Assembly (NCBI GenBank): GCA_020847755.1
Contig: JADLBK010000073.1
Location: 1-52,244, forward strand
Reading direction: 5' to 3'
From: Flavobacteriales bacterium
Lineage (GTDB): Bacteria; Bacteroidota; Bacteroidia; Flavobacteriales_F; PHOS-HE28
DNA: 52,244 nucleotides
Below the pieces are notes generated by a model that ran no database searches, was not told where the DNA came from, and saw only the letters and a list, made by a program, of their open reading frames with translations. Below are positions 34,548 through 43,328 of the stretch, one piece after another. A program made the translations under genes and the position numbers. Every line of letters begins with the position of its first letter. The first letter of the stretch is position 1.

Positions 34548-34569
34548 CGGACCGCAAACCTCCGGTCCG
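34548..34569. promoter_or_regulatory. 7-bp inverted repeat in the DJ-1 leader
   Basis: CGGACCG (34548-34554) and CGGTCCG (34563-34569) with an 8-nt loop, 12 nt upstream of ATG 34536. Possible leader hairpin or binding site. Confidence 0.4.
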
Positions 34570-34586
34570 TACAAGCACGATCGGTG

Positions 34587-34613
34587 GTTAGTACTCCTTT
34601 GTAGGGTACTTAC
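34587..34613. promoter_or_regulatory. Candidate HxlR operator between DJ-1 and hxlR
   Basis: GTTAGTAC-N11-GTACTTAC: the arms match at seven of eight positions (AGTAC/GTACT perfect). It is centred between the divergent start codons 34536 and 34714. TAC/GTA-containing dyads are typical of HxlR-type binding sites. Confidence 0.5.
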
Positions 34614-34713
34614 ATTTTGGATAGCATCAGCGCTAACAAGACCTTGGGCGATCTTTGGAGCGCCCTTCATCGCCACCCCAACACCACGACAGGTCCATCA
34701 CCTGCTGTTCAGC

Positions 34714-35100
34714 ATGCCCGACTTCACCCACGACGGTCACGTGTACTACAACCCGCTGGAGTTCGCCATGGCGCACATCGGCGGCACGTGGAAGAGCCCG
34801 ATCCTCTACCGCCTCAAGAAGGATAAGCAGCGCTTCAGCGAGTTGAAGAAGAGCATGGCACACATCAGCGACCGCCAGTTGGCGGCCGCACTGCGCGAGT
34901 TGGAGCAGCACGGGCTCATCACCCGTAAGGTGTACGCGGAGGTGCCGCCACGTACCGAGTACGCCCTCACACCCTTGGGGGAACAGGCCATCCCTGTGAT
35001 CGAGACGCTTCGGCAATACGGTTTGGACCTGATGAAGGCTGCTGGCATCAAGAGCGAGTTCTACTTCCCGAAGAAGAAGGCAGCCACTCGGAAGAAATGA
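34714..35100 (+). CDS. HxlR family winged-helix transcriptional regulator
   Basis: 128 residues from ATG 34714 (MPDFTHDGHVYYNPLEFAMA). HxlR core: IGGTWKSPILYRLKKDKQRF, SELKKSMAHISDRQLAAALR, ELEQHGLITRKVYAEVPPRT, EYALTPLGEQAIPVIETLRQ. Redox-sensing members carry a conserved cysteine just before the P(L/V)E motif; here it is Asn (NPLEFAM) and the protein has no cysteine at all, so thiol sensing is excluded. The open frame upstream to 33787 is antisense to DJ-1 and is not used. It likely controls the divergent DJ-1 cluster. Confidence 0.9.
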   Translation: MPDFTHDGHVYYNPLEFAMAHIGGTWKSPILYRLKKDKQRFSELKKSMAHISDRQLAAALRELEQHGLITRKVYAEVPPRTEYALTPLGEQAIPVIETLRQYGLDLMKAAGIKSEFYFPKKKAATRKK

Positions 35101-35116
35101 CCCGATGGGCCTGTCC

Positions 35117-35641
35117 TCACGGCAACGCGAACTTCATCTCCGTAAGTCCCAGCCCGAGGAAATGTTCAAGGAGTTCCTTCGCCGCTTCTCCACCACGCTT
35201 CGCGTGATGAAGGAGCGTGAGCCCGTGCGGGCCTTTTGCGCGCAGCAGGTGCGGGAAGGCCGCCAACTGGGCTTTCACCACGGCCGTATGGCCCAACATG
35301 GTGACCACGAAGATGTTGGGGCGGGCACCGCGCTCGAGCAGGTATTCCGCCACATCGCGGCTGCCCACATGACCGGCCGCTTCCAGGGCCGTCTCGAAGT
35401 CGCCGCCGCCCCAATCGTAGCAAGCGTTCAGCAACCCGGGCCGCTCATCGAGCATGCGCTTCACGGCTTCGAACTCGCCGTGCCCCACCCGTACGAATTC
35501 CTTCACCAGGTCATCGGGAAGGCGCGGTGGCTTGTCGATACCGGCAAGGTTCTGCGCGCGCGCGGGCAACACGCCCAGCAGCGGCAGACCAAGGGCGGTG
35601 GTGGTGAGGAAGCGGCGGCGGTGCATGATGCGTCGGTTCAT
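35117..35641 (-). CDS. Ankyrin-repeat-like protein with Tat signal
   Basis: 174 residues from ATG 35641. Twin-arginine-type signal: MNRRIMHRRRFLTTTALGLP then a hydrophobic stretch and ARAQ, predicting export in a folded state. The mature part has ankyrin-like pairs of helices: FEAVKRMLDERPGLLNACYD, FETALEAAGHVGSRDVAEYL, LERGARPNIFVVTMLGHTAV, GLTLLHHAKRGGEAAKELLE. The ATG overlaps the stop of the ABC permease gene by 4 bp, so it is coupled to it. Possible periplasmic partner of the transporter; unproven. Confidence 0.83.
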   Translation of the reverse strand: MNRRIMHRRRFLTTTALGLPLLGVLPARAQNLAGIDKPPRLPDDLVKEFVRVGHGEFEAVKRMLDERPGLLNACYDWGGGDFETALEAAGHVGSRDVAEYLLERGARPNIFVVTMLGHTAVVKAQLAAFPHLLRAKGPHGLTLLHHAKRGGEAAKELLEHFLGLGLTEMKFALP

Positions 35642-38040
35642 TCGTGACGAAGCGCCTTCACCGGATCCGTCTGCGCCGCGCGTATCGCCCGGAAGCTCAC
35701 CGTGAACATGGCGATCAGCAGCACGACCAGTCCTGAGCCCACGAAGACCAGCGGCTCGATGTGCGTGCGGAAGGCGAAGTTCTCCAGCCAGCGGCCCACG
35801 CCGAACCACGCGAGCGGTACTGCGACCAGCGTGCCGATGAGCACGAGGAAAAGGAAGTCGCGCGTGACCACCCAGGTGATCCGCAACGTGTCCGCGCCCA
35901 TCACCTTGCGGATGCCGATCTCGCGGGTGCGCTTCTCGGCGGTCCAGGAGGCGAGGGCGAAGAGGCCCAGGCAGGCGATGAAGACCGCGAGCAAGGAGAA
36001 GATGCCGACGAGCTTGGCCAGCCGACCCTGCGCTTCGTACTGCATGTCCAGCTGGTCGTCGAGGAACTGGTGCTCGAAGGGGAAGCTGGTGGTGCGTGCG
36101 TTCCACTCCTTGCGCGCCGCTTCGATCACGGGCGTGGGGTCGCCGCCTTCTGTGCGGATGTCGATGTAGCGCAGCCATTGCCCGATGTCCCTGGTCATGT
36201 CGAACACGAAGGGTTGCACGGCCTTGAAGAGCGGGTCGAAGGCGAAGTCCCTGGCCACGCCCACCACGCGTTCCTCACCGTGCGGCGTGTCCATGCGCTC
36301 GCCCACCGCTTGGGCGGGGTCGTCGGGATGCAGCTGCTTCGCGAAGGTCTCGTTGATCACCACGCTGAGCGAATCATCGCCGGGGAAGTCGCGCGAGAAC
36401 CAGCGGCCGGCGAGCAGTTCGATGTCCATGGCCTGCTGGAACTCGGGGTTCACATAGAGCGCGGGCAGATAGGTCCACTTGCCCTGCTCCATGGTGCCCC
36501 AGTTGAACTCGTGCGTGTTGTGCTTCTTGCCGATGATGTCGTTGGCCCAGCTCACGGCCTTCACGCCGCTGATCTTCTTCAGCTCGGGGAAGACGGCCGT
36601 GTCCACATCGTACATCGGTGCGCGCACAGGGATCAGGATCACCTGCTCCTTGGCGAAGCCGAGGTCCACGCTGCGCAGATGGTCGTGCTGCCGCTGCACG
36701 AACACGGTGCCGATGATGAGCACCAGTGCGATGGCGAACTGCACCACCACCAGGGCCCTGCGCAGCGCCAGCCCACGAGCGGTGCCGCCGCCGTTGCCCT
36801 TCAGCACTGCGGCGGGCTGGAAGGATGATAGGAAGAAGGCCGGGTAGATCCCGCTGAGCAGGCCCAGCACCACGGCGATGCCGAACAGCACTGGGGCGAC
36901 CATCGCCGGCAGCACCATGGTCTCCCCGGCCAGCGCGTTGAAGGCGGGCATCAGCAGGTGGATGAGCGCGAGGGCGATCAGCGCGGCGAGCACGCTCATG
37001 AGCACGCTCTCCAGGATGAACTGGGCGATGAGCTGGCCGCGCGTGGCGCCGGCGGCCTTCCGCACGCCCACCTCGCGCGCCCGGTAGGCGCTGCGCGCCG
37101 TGGCCAGGTTCATGAAGTTGACGCCCGCGAGCAGCAGGATGAAGAAGCCGATGGCCCAGAGGATGTTCACCGTGCCCGCATCGCCGTTCTGCCGCATCTC
37201 GAAGTCGAGCTTGCTGGTGAGGTGGATGTCCGCCAGCGGCTGCAGCTCGTGCCCGATCTGGTCCTTCAGGAAGTCGGGGTAGTACTTCTGGATGAAGTCC
37301 GGGAAGACGCGCTCCGCCTCCGCTTCGCTCACGCCCTCCTTCAGCCGGACGTAGGTCCAGCAGGGGTTCCACACCCAGTTGTTGCGCTCGATGTTCCTCC
37401 AGAACTGCAGGATGGTGCCGAAGCTCACCAGGCCCTCGAAACGGATGTGCGAGTTGCGCGGGATCTCGCCGAGGATGCCCGTGACCTGCACATCCATCGC
37501 GTTGTCCCACTTCATCAGCTGCCCCATCGGATCGGCATCGCCGAAGTACTTCTTCGCCAGCTCCTGCGAGAGCACGATGCTGCCAGGCTTGCTGAGCGCT
37601 GTCTTCGGATCGCCCTGGATCAGTGGATAGCCGAAGAGCTCGAACACGGTGCTGTCCACGAGATAGAGGCCGCTCTCGGTGAACATCTTGTCGGTGCTGA
37701 GGCTGTCGCCGACCTTCAGCGTGTGCTGCGGGTCCTGGAAGTCGAACCAGCGGCAGTAGCGTCCGATGAGCTCCGGATGGTCGTGGTACAGCGTGGGTCC
37801 GAGGCCGAAGACCATGCTGCTGCTGTGCTCGCCCTGGCCCTCCATCTCGATCTTGCCCACCACGCGGTACACGCGGTCGTGGTGCGGCACGAAGCGGTCG
37901 AAGCTGCGCTGATGGCGCACGTACGACCCGATCAGCACGAAGCATGCGAACCCCGTGGCCAGGCCCAGCAGGTTGATCAGCGTGTAGAGCTTCTGCTTCC
38001 AGAGGTTGCGGAAGCCGGTGAAGAGGAGGTTCTTCAGCAT
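35638..38040 (-). CDS. ABC transporter permease of the MacB/FtsX type (second permease)
   Basis: 800 residues, the large eight-helix-like Bacteroidota form. The N-terminal cytoplasmic/TM1 motif is FRNLWKQKLYTLINLLGLAT. A MacB periplasmic core follows (LVDSTVFELFGYPLIQGDPK, SIVLSQELAKKYFGDADPMG). FtsX domain 1 is near 285-420 (NFMNLATARSAYRAREVGVR), a second periplasmic domain near 440-650, and FtsX domain 2 at the end (AVFIACLGLFALASW, EIGIRKVMGADTLRI, ending VKALRHE). It shares the cluster with an ATPase and HlyD-like adaptor further upstream, but the cold-shock gene and a terminator separate it from the other permease, so it may be transcribed alone. Confidence 0.93.
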   Translation of the reverse strand: MLKNLLFTGFRNLWKQKLYTLINLLGLATGFACFVLIGSYVRHQRSFDRFVPHHDRVYRVVGKIEMEGQGEHSSSMVFGLGPTLYHDHPELIGRYCRWFDFQDPQHTLKVGDSLSTDKMFTESGLYLVDSTVFELFGYPLIQGDPKTALSKPGSIVLSQELAKKYFGDADPMGQLMKWDNAMDVQVTGILGEIPRNSHIRFEGLVSFGTILQFWRNIERNNWVWNPCWTYVRLKEGVSEAEAERVFPDFIQKYYPDFLKDQIGHELQPLADIHLTSKLDFEMRQNGDAGTVNILWAIGFFILLLAGVNFMNLATARSAYRAREVGVRKAAGATRGQLIAQFILESVLMSVLAALIALALIHLLMPAFNALAGETMVLPAMVAPVLFGIAVVLGLLSGIYPAFFLSSFQPAAVLKGNGGGTARGLALRRALVVVQFAIALVLIIGTVFVQRQHDHLRSVDLGFAKEQVILIPVRAPMYDVDTAVFPELKKISGVKAVSWANDIIGKKHNTHEFNWGTMEQGKWTYLPALYVNPEFQQAMDIELLAGRWFSRDFPGDDSLSVVINETFAKQLHPDDPAQAVGERMDTPHGEERVVGVARDFAFDPLFKAVQPFVFDMTRDIGQWLRYIDIRTEGGDPTPVIEAARKEWNARTTSFPFEHQFLDDQLDMQYEAQGRLAKLVGIFSLLAVFIACLGLFALASWTAEKRTREIGIRKVMGADTLRITWVVTRDFLFLVLIGTLVAVPLAWFGVGRWLENFAFRTHIEPLVFVGSGLVVLLIAMFTVSFRAIRAAQTDPVKALRHE

Positions 38041-38138
38041 GGCAACAAGGGGTGATGCAAGTTGCCCGCTTCGCCCTATCGGGCGATGGAATGCGTGCGC
38101 TGGCGTTGGCGCGGTGACGGGCGGTTGGCCCCGAATGG

Positions 38139-38168
38139 CGAAGCCCCCCGATCGCTCGGAGGGCTTCG
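38139..38168 (-). terminator. Hairpin terminator after the cold-shock gene
   Basis: Stem CGAAGCCCCCCGA / TCGGAGGGCTTCG with one mismatch and a TCGC tetraloop, about 20 nt after the cold-shock stop on the minus strand and before the ABC permease. Confidence 0.75.
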
Positions 38169-38189
38169 TTACAAGTAAGCGTGAAAGGT

Positions 38190-38381
38190 CTAAGCCTTCG
38201 AGACGTTCACCGCATTGGGCCCCTTGGGGCTCTGTTCCACTTCAAACGTGACCTTGTCACCTTCGAAGATCTGCGCACGGGTGCCGGTCTTGTGAACGAA
38301 GAGGTCCTTGCCTCCTTCGTCCGGGGTGATGAAACCAAAACCTTTCTCCGTGTTGAAGAACTTCACTGTACCACTTGACAT
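38190..38381 (-). CDS. Cold-shock domain protein (CspA family)
   Basis: 63 residues from ATG 38381 ([20 protein letters not shown]); the open frame extends to 38693 without similarity. One OB-fold cold-shock domain: RNP1 KGFGFI at 13-18, RNP2 LFVHKT at 27-32, C-terminal [13 protein letters not shown]. It binds single-stranded RNA and DNA and acts as an RNA chaperone. It lies in its own unit (promoter and terminator visible) between two ABC permease genes. Confidence 0.95.
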   Translation of the reverse strand: MSSGTVKFFNTEKGFGFITPDEGGKDLFVHKTGTRAQIFEGDKVTFEVEQSPKGPNAVNVSKA

Positions 38382-38399
38382 TGTACTGACTGGTAATGT

Positions 38400-38440
38400 G
38401 TCCCGATCAAAGCGGGACCTGTTGGTATCCGGCAAAAGCA
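38400..38440 (-). promoter_or_regulatory. Cold-shock gene promoter and leader hairpin
   Basis: On the minus strand TGCTTTTG (38433-38440) resembles TAnnTTTG. The predicted leader of about 45 nt contains the 6-bp hairpin GTCCCG-N7-CGGGAC (38400-38418), ending 18 nt before ATG. Leader structure is common in cold-shock genes. Confidence 0.4.
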
Positions 38441-38539
38441 CCGGGGAACGGGGGCAAGGTAGGTCCATATCCACCCGGAGCCGACGATCGAAGCAGAATA
38501 AACTCCTTGGGGACGGAAAGGGGCCGGAGCGGGCGCCGC

Positions 38540-40957
38540 TCACTCGTGCCGTAGCGCCTTCACGGGATCGGCCACCGCCGCGCGGTAGGCCTGCACCGAG
38601 ACGGTGAGCACCGTGACGATCAAGGTGATGAGCAGCGCGGCCGCAAAGAGCAGAGGCGAGATAGTGGTGTGGTACGCGAAGGTCTCCAGCCAACGGCCGA
38701 TGGCGTAGAAGGCCAGCGGGAAGGCCACGAGCAGCGCCAGGCCCATGAGGATGACGAACTCGCGGTTCATGCGCCGCACGATGTCCAGGAGCGGCGCCCC
38801 CAGCACGCGGCGGATGCCGATCTCGCGCGTGCGCTGCTTCGCCGTGAAATAGGCCAGCCCGTACAGCCCCATGATCGTGAGGACGATGGTGAGCACGGCG
38901 AACGCGGTGAACACCCGGTATAGTCCGTCCTCGGCCTCATAGAGCTGCGCGATGCTGTCCGTGAGGAAGGTGGCATCCCATTCGGCGTTCGGGAAGAGGC
39001 GCTTCCATTCGCTCCGGAGCGTGGCCAGTTGCTGCGAAACATCACCCGGCGACAGGCGCAGCACGAGGTTACGCGCGCCGTAGCGCTCGCTGCTCTGGAA
39101 GAGCACGAGCGGCTCGATCGGCGTGTGCATGCTGGTGTAGTGGAAGTCCTTCAGGACGCCGATCACGGTGAGCTCCTGATCCACGCTGTCACCGGGGATG
39201 TGGATCTTCTCCGTTAAAGGATCCTGCCAGCCGAATGCCTTCACCGCGCTCTCGTTCACCATCACGGCGTTCTCACGATCGCCGGGGATGCTGGGGTCGA
39301 AGTAGCGGCCCGCGGCCAGTTCCACGCCGAGCAGCGCGGGGAAGTCGGCATCGGTGCTCATGGTCGGCATCGGCTTGTCGACCCGACCCTCGGGCGTGTT
39401 CACCTTCAGCACCCAGCGGCCGCTCCCCTGCCCCGGCAGGTTCTGCGTGAAGGCCGCGCCGCTCACGAAGCTCTGGCGCATCAGCTCGTCCTTCACCGGG
39501 CGCAGCCTGTCCCACGCGAGCGTGTCGGGGCCTTGTGGCAGCGGCATGGCGATGCTCAGCAGGTTCTCCTTTCGGAAGCCCATGTCCGTGGTGCGCAGCC
39601 AATGCAGTTGCGCGAAGACCGCGAGCGTGCCCACCACCATGAAGAGGGCGATGGCGAACTGCGCCCCCATGAGCACCTTGCGCACACGGCCCCTGCCCGC
39701 GCCACTGGCCAAGCCTTCCTTCAGCAGCAGTTGCGGTGCGAAACGCGACAGGAAGAAGGCGGGATAGCTGCCGGCGCCCACGCCGATCACGAGCACGATG
39801 AGCAACACCACCGCGAGGAAGCTGCCGCGCAGCACGTGGCCCATGCCGATCTCCTTGCCCGTGATGCCATTGAACGCGGGCAGCGCCAGCCAGAGAAGGC
39901 CGAGCGCCACCACGATGCCGAAGACCGCGATCATCACGCTTCCGCCGATGAATTGCGCGACGAGCTGCCCACGCTGCGCGCCGCTCACCTTGCGCAAGGC
40001 CACCTCCTTGGCGCGGCGCGTGGCATCGGCCGTGCTCATGTTGATGTAGTTGATGCAGGCGATGGCCAGGATGAGCACCGCCACGATGGCGAAGAGCGTG
40101 ACGTAGGCCTTGTTGCCCTTCTTCGGCGTGTCGTAGATGAGCTCGTTGTTGAAGTACACCTCGCGCAGCGGCTCCAGGTTGAAGCGGATGCTTCCTTGGA
40201 ACCGGTCCCCGCCCCAGGCCGGGATGATGTACTTGGTGACGAAGGCGTCCATCTTCCCTTGGAAGTCATCGGCGCTCACGCCCGGTGCCAGCACCAGGTA
40301 GTTGAAGCAGCTGTTGTTGCCCCAGCTCTGGCCCAGCTGCTCGCGTGCTTGCGGCGGCATGCCCAGACGGCTCATGAAGACGCCCATGGGGATGTGCGTG
40401 TTCTCCGCCTTCCCGTCGATCACGCCGGCCACCTTCAAGGTGCGGCCATTGCGCGTAACCAGCTTGCCGATGGGGTCCTGCTCGCCGAACATGCGCGTGG
40501 CCATGTCCTGCATGATGACGATGTTGTCCGGCTCGTCCAGCGCATCGTTCCCGCCGTGCGTGAAGGTGAAATCGAAGTTCCGGAAGGTGCTGGTATCGGC
40601 GTTGTAACCGTCCTTCGCCTCGTAGCGCTGCCCGTCGTGCTCCAGCGTGGTGGGCCCCAGCTGGTAGAGCGAGATGCCCGCTTCGATGTCGGGATGCTCA
40701 TTCAGCAGCGCCTCGATGATGGGGAAAGGCGTGATGCCGAAATCATCCTTGGTATCACCGAACCGGTAGTGTGCCTGAATACGGAAGATCCGGTCGGCCT
40801 TCCGATGATGGGCATCGTAGCTCAGCTCATCCTGCACGTAGATGGTGATGAGGAAACAGGCCACCACACCGATGGCGAGGCCGAAGATGTTGAGCGCCGC
40901 GAAGAGCTTGTCGCGCCTGAGGGAGCGCCAGGCGATAAGGAGGTAGTTGTTCCACAT
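38540..40957 (-). CDS. ABC transporter permease of the MacB/FtsX type (first permease)
   Basis: 805 residues, paralogous to the permease at 35638. TM1 motif [20 protein letters not shown], core domain with [20 protein letters not shown], FtsX region [20 protein letters not shown], second core with [20 protein letters not shown], final FtsX domain ([34 protein letters not shown], ending VKALRHE). Its start is 12 bp after the ATPase stop, so ATPase and permease are co-translated. MacB-type systems use the power stroke to move substrates from the periplasm through a TolC-like channel; substrate unknown. Confidence 0.93.
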   Translation of the reverse strand: MWNNYLLIAWRSLRRDKLFAALNIFGLAIGVVACFLITIYVQDELSYDAHHRKADRIFRIQAHYRFGDTKDDFGITPFPIIEALLNEHPDIEAGISLYQLGPTTLEHDGQRYEAKDGYNADTSTFRNFDFTFTHGGNDALDEPDNIVIMQDMATRMFGEQDPIGKLVTRNGRTLKVAGVIDGKAENTHIPMGVFMSRLGMPPQAREQLGQSWGNNSCFNYLVLAPGVSADDFQGKMDAFVTKYIIPAWGGDRFQGSIRFNLEPLREVYFNNELIYDTPKKGNKAYVTLFAIVAVLILAIACINYINMSTADATRRAKEVALRKVSGAQRGQLVAQFIGGSVMIAVFGIVVALGLLWLALPAFNGITGKEIGMGHVLRGSFLAVVLLIVLVIGVGAGSYPAFFLSRFAPQLLLKEGLASGAGRGRVRKVLMGAQFAIALFMVVGTLAVFAQLHWLRTTDMGFRKENLLSIAMPLPQGPDTLAWDRLRPVKDELMRQSFVSGAAFTQNLPGQGSGRWVLKVNTPEGRVDKPMPTMSTDADFPALLGVELAAGRYFDPSIPGDRENAVMVNESAVKAFGWQDPLTEKIHIPGDSVDQELTVIGVLKDFHYTSMHTPIEPLVLFQSSERYGARNLVLRLSPGDVSQQLATLRSEWKRLFPNAEWDATFLTDSIAQLYEAEDGLYRVFTAFAVLTIVLTIMGLYGLAYFTAKQRTREIGIRRVLGAPLLDIVRRMNREFVILMGLALLVAFPLAFYAIGRWLETFAYHTTISPLLFAAALLITLIVTVLTVSVQAYRAAVADPVKALRHE

Positions 40958-40969
40958 GCGAGCGTGAGC

Positions 40970-41665
40970 TTAGAGCAACGCCTGGACCGGCACATGGCCT
41001 TCCACCACCTTTCCGTCGAGCAGCTTGATGGTCCGCTGGGCATAGCCCGCATCGCGCAGGCTGTGCGTGACGATGATGATGGTGGTGCCCGCCTTGTTGA
41101 GCTCGGTGAGCAGGGCCATCACCTCTTCGCCCATCGTGCTGTCCAGGTTGCCCGTGGGCTCGTCGGCCAGGATGAGCTTGGGCGCGTTCACCACGGCGCG
41201 GGCGATGGCGACGCGCTGCTGCTGGCCGCCGCTGAGCTGCTGGGGAAAGTGCTTCGCGCGGTGCCCGATGTTCATCCGGTCCATCGCCGCCTTCACCCGC
41301 TGTTCCCGTTCGGCCCTGCCCAGGCGCGTGTAGATCAGCGGAAGCTCGATGTTCTCCGCCACGGTGAGCTCATCGATCAGGTTGAAGCTCTGGAACACGA
41401 AGCCGATGGTGCTCTTGCGTACCTCCGCCCGCCTGCGCTCGTTGTAGGCGCTCACGTCCTCGCCGTTCACCAGGTAGGCTCCGCTGCTGGGTCCGTCGAG
41501 CAGCCCCAGGATGTTGAGCAGTGTGGACTTTCCACAACCGCTGGGACCCATGATGGCCACGAACTCGCCCTGGGCGATGTCGATGCTCACGTCGTGGAGG
41601 GCGGTGGTCTCCACGGTGTCCGTGCGGTAGACCTTGGAGAGGTGGGCGGTCTTCAGAAGGCTCAT
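40970..41665 (-). CDS. ABC transporter ATP-binding protein (MacB/LolD type)
   Basis: 231 residues from ATG 41665 ([20 protein letters not shown]). Walker [10 protein letters not shown] at 40-48, Q-loop [20 protein letters not shown], signature [14 protein letters not shown], Walker [15 protein letters not shown]-loop [12 protein letters not shown]. Size and motifs fit the MacB/LolD/FtsE subgroup, which powers FtsX-type permeases. It is flanked by the permease (12 bp) and by the HlyD-like adaptor (77 bp). Confidence 0.96.
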   Translation of the reverse strand: MSLLKTAHLSKVYRTDTVETTALHDVSIDIAQGEFVAIMGPSGCGKSTLLNILGLLDGPSSGAYLVNGEDVSAYNERRRAEVRKSTIGFVFQSFNLIDELTVAENIELPLIYTRLGRAEREQRVKAAMDRMNIGHRAKHFPQQLSGGQQQRVAIARAVVNAPKLILADEPTGNLDSTMGEEVMALLTELNKAGTTIIIVTHSLRDAGYAQRTIKLLDGKVVEGHVPVQALL

Positions 41666-41678
41666 GGTCGTGTTGGTT

Positions 41679-41704
41679 GCGTGTTGTGGGGGCCCGCAAC
41701 ACGC
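41679..41704. repeat. Palindrome in the adaptor-ATPase gap
   Basis: GCGTGTTG (41679-41686) and CAACACGC (41697-41704) form a perfect 8-bp dyad, extended inward by GGG/CCC. A further GTAACACGCCA at 41710-41720 repeats the right arm. It could be a processing or attenuation signal in the operon. Confidence 0.4.
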
Positions 41705-41742
41705 CATGCGTAACACGCCACGTGCGCAGGCTTTCGTTGGAG

Positions 41743-42987
41743 CTATTCGATCAGTAGTTCATCCGCGTCATTGAATGCGGCATAGCGGCTCGTCACCACC
41801 CGTTCGCCGGGTTGAAGGCCGTCCAGCACTTCGTACACATCGGGGTTCTGCCGACCAAGCTTCACGTCACGCCGCGTGGCCATGCCGTCCGCGTCCAGCA
41901 CATAGACCCAGCCACCGCCCGTGTCCTGGAAGAAGGGTCCGCGCGGCAGGAGCACGGCCTGCATGTCCTCGCTCAACTGCAGCCGCACCTGGAAGGTCTG
42001 GCCGCGACGCACGGCGGGCTTCTCCCCCACGAAGCGCAGGTCGACGTCGAACTCGCCGTTGCTCACCTCGGGATACACCTTGAAGACCTCGATGGCATGC
42101 TCCCGACCGGCGTGGGTGAAGGTGCCCAGCAGTCCGATGCCGATCCGGCTCACATAGTGCTCGGGGATGCGCGCCCGCACCTTGAAGCTCTCCAATACAT
42201 CGATCTGCGCGATCCGCTCACCCCGCTGCCGGGTCTGTCCCAGCTCCACGTTCAGTCCGCTGAGCTGCCCATTGATGGGCGACTTGATCACCAGGTTCCG
42301 CAGGTTCTCCCGCAGGAAGCGCAGGTTCTGATCGATGAGCTCGAGACCGCTGGTGATGGAGCCGAGCTGGCTCTGTCGGAAGAGCGAATCGCTCCGGACA
42401 TTGGCCGCCAGCAGCCGGCGCTTCTCGCGCATGTACTCCAGGTGCTCGCGGTTGCTCCGGAAGGTGTGGGCGGCCATCAACGAGTCGCGCACCAGCCGCT
42501 CGTCCACCACGGCTTCACGCTCCAGACGCTTCAGGTCCTTCTCCAGGTTGAGCAGCTCATCGCGCAGGCGGGTGGTCTGCTGATCCATCGCCAGGCGCGT
42601 GGTGCGCAGGTTGTTCTGTTGGTCCAGCAGCTGCGCCTCGCGGTTGATGGCGTCCATGTGCAGCTGCGGATTGCTGAGCTCGATGATGGGATCGCCCGCC
42701 TTGACGTGCGTGCCGTCCTCCACGAAGCGGTGCTTCACGGTGCCTCCTTCGAGCGCGTCCAGGAAGACCGTCTGGATGGGTTGCACCGTGCCGGTGACGG
42801 GGATGAACTCCTTGAACAGCCCCTTCTCCACGGTTCCGATGCTGACCTTGGCGGCCTCCACGCGGACCCTGCTCGTGGCGAACGAGCTGCTCCACCAAGC
42901 CAGGGCGACGAGGATCGCAACGGCCGTTCCTCCGAAGGCGATCAGGCGTCTCCTCCGGGCCGGCCGGGGGTCGATGACACGGTCCAC
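41743..42987 (-). CDS. HlyD/MacA-type periplasmic adaptor (membrane fusion protein)
   Basis: 414 residues. A cytoplasmic basic N-terminus with a transmembrane anchor at about 16-33 (LIAFGGTAVAILVALAWW), a lipoyl half-motif (FIPVTGTVQPIQTVFLDALE, VEDGTHVKAGDPIIELSNPQ), a coiled-coil hairpin at about 125-235 (LRDELLNLEKDLKRLEREAV), the second lipoyl half (LVIKSPINGQLSGLNVELGQ), a beta-barrel (DVLESFKVRARIPEHYVSRI), and the membrane-proximal domain (VLLPRGPFFQDTGGGWVYVL). It is the first gene of the ABC export operon and links permease and outer-membrane channel. Confidence 0.93.
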   Translation of the reverse strand: MDRVIDPRPARRRRLIAFGGTAVAILVALAWWSSSFATSRVRVEAAKVSIGTVEKGLFKEFIPVTGTVQPIQTVFLDALEGGTVKHRFVEDGTHVKAGDPIIELSNPQLHMDAINREAQLLDQQNNLRTTRLAMDQQTTRLRDELLNLEKDLKRLEREAVVDERLVRDSLMAAHTFRSNREHLEYMREKRRLLAANVRSDSLFRQSQLGSITSGLELIDQNLRFLRENLRNLVIKSPINGQLSGLNVELGQTRQRGERIAQIDVLESFKVRARIPEHYVSRIGIGLLGTFTHAGREHAIEVFKVYPEVSNGEFDVDLRFVGEKPAVRRGQTFQVRLQLSEDMQAVLLPRGPFFQDTGGGWVYVLDADGMATRRDVKLGRQNPDVYEVLDGLQPGERVVTSRYAAFNDADELLIE

Positions 42988-43218
42988 GGCCCGAAACTGC
43001 GGGTTGCCAGAGCGCCGGGCCTCGGATGAAGGGACGGACCGGTGGACCGATGACCGGCAGGGACGAACGGGGAACAGTGACCGCCCGGGAAAGCCTCGCG
43101 GTCCGGACCATGGTGCAACCCAGCATCCAGAGCACCGCGGTCCGGGCGGCAGGTGGTGGTGGCGGGGTCTCCGGGACCCGGAACGCCCGATGGGAAAGGC
43201 CTTCCGGGCGGGGGGGGC
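42988..43218. other. Non-coding region between adaptor and RRM gene
   Basis: About 230 bp between divergent genes. An open frame runs through it into the RRM gene, but its translation is Gly/Arg/Pro-rich without similarity. No RNA gene was recognised. Confidence 0.45.
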
Positions 43219-43248
43219 TTGCCGGGATCGGACTTCTGCCTACTTTCG
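43219..43248 (+). promoter_or_regulatory. Promoter of the RRM protein gene
   Basis: TTG (43219-43221), 19 nt, then TACTTTCG (43241-43248): this fits the Bacteroidota TTG-N17-20-TAnnTTTG pattern with one mismatch. The 5-prime leader would be about 75 nt. Confidence 0.6.
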
Positions 43249-43328
43249 TGCCGCCCAACGGCCGGAGCGTGCTTTGGCGAGACCACTCCGGCACAGGCAA
43301 AGACCAACCAAACACGTCAGTAGAACGC

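Noticed and set aside
33787-34713. 309-residue N-terminal extension of the HxlR regulator
   Set aside because: It is antisense to the DJ-1/PfpI gene; HxlR proteins are about 110-130 residues and start near the helix-turn-helix.
39533-41713. Long antisense open frames opposite the ABC genes, and similar ones at 9556-12057, 25427-28066 and 43734-46046
   Set aside because: His/Arg/Val/Gln-rich translations with no motifs, lying opposite well-identified permease, receptor and T9SS genes.
43026-43328. N-terminal extension of the RRM protein
   Set aside because: Gly/Arg/Pro-rich translation overlapping a good promoter; the RRM begins normally at MNIYVANV.
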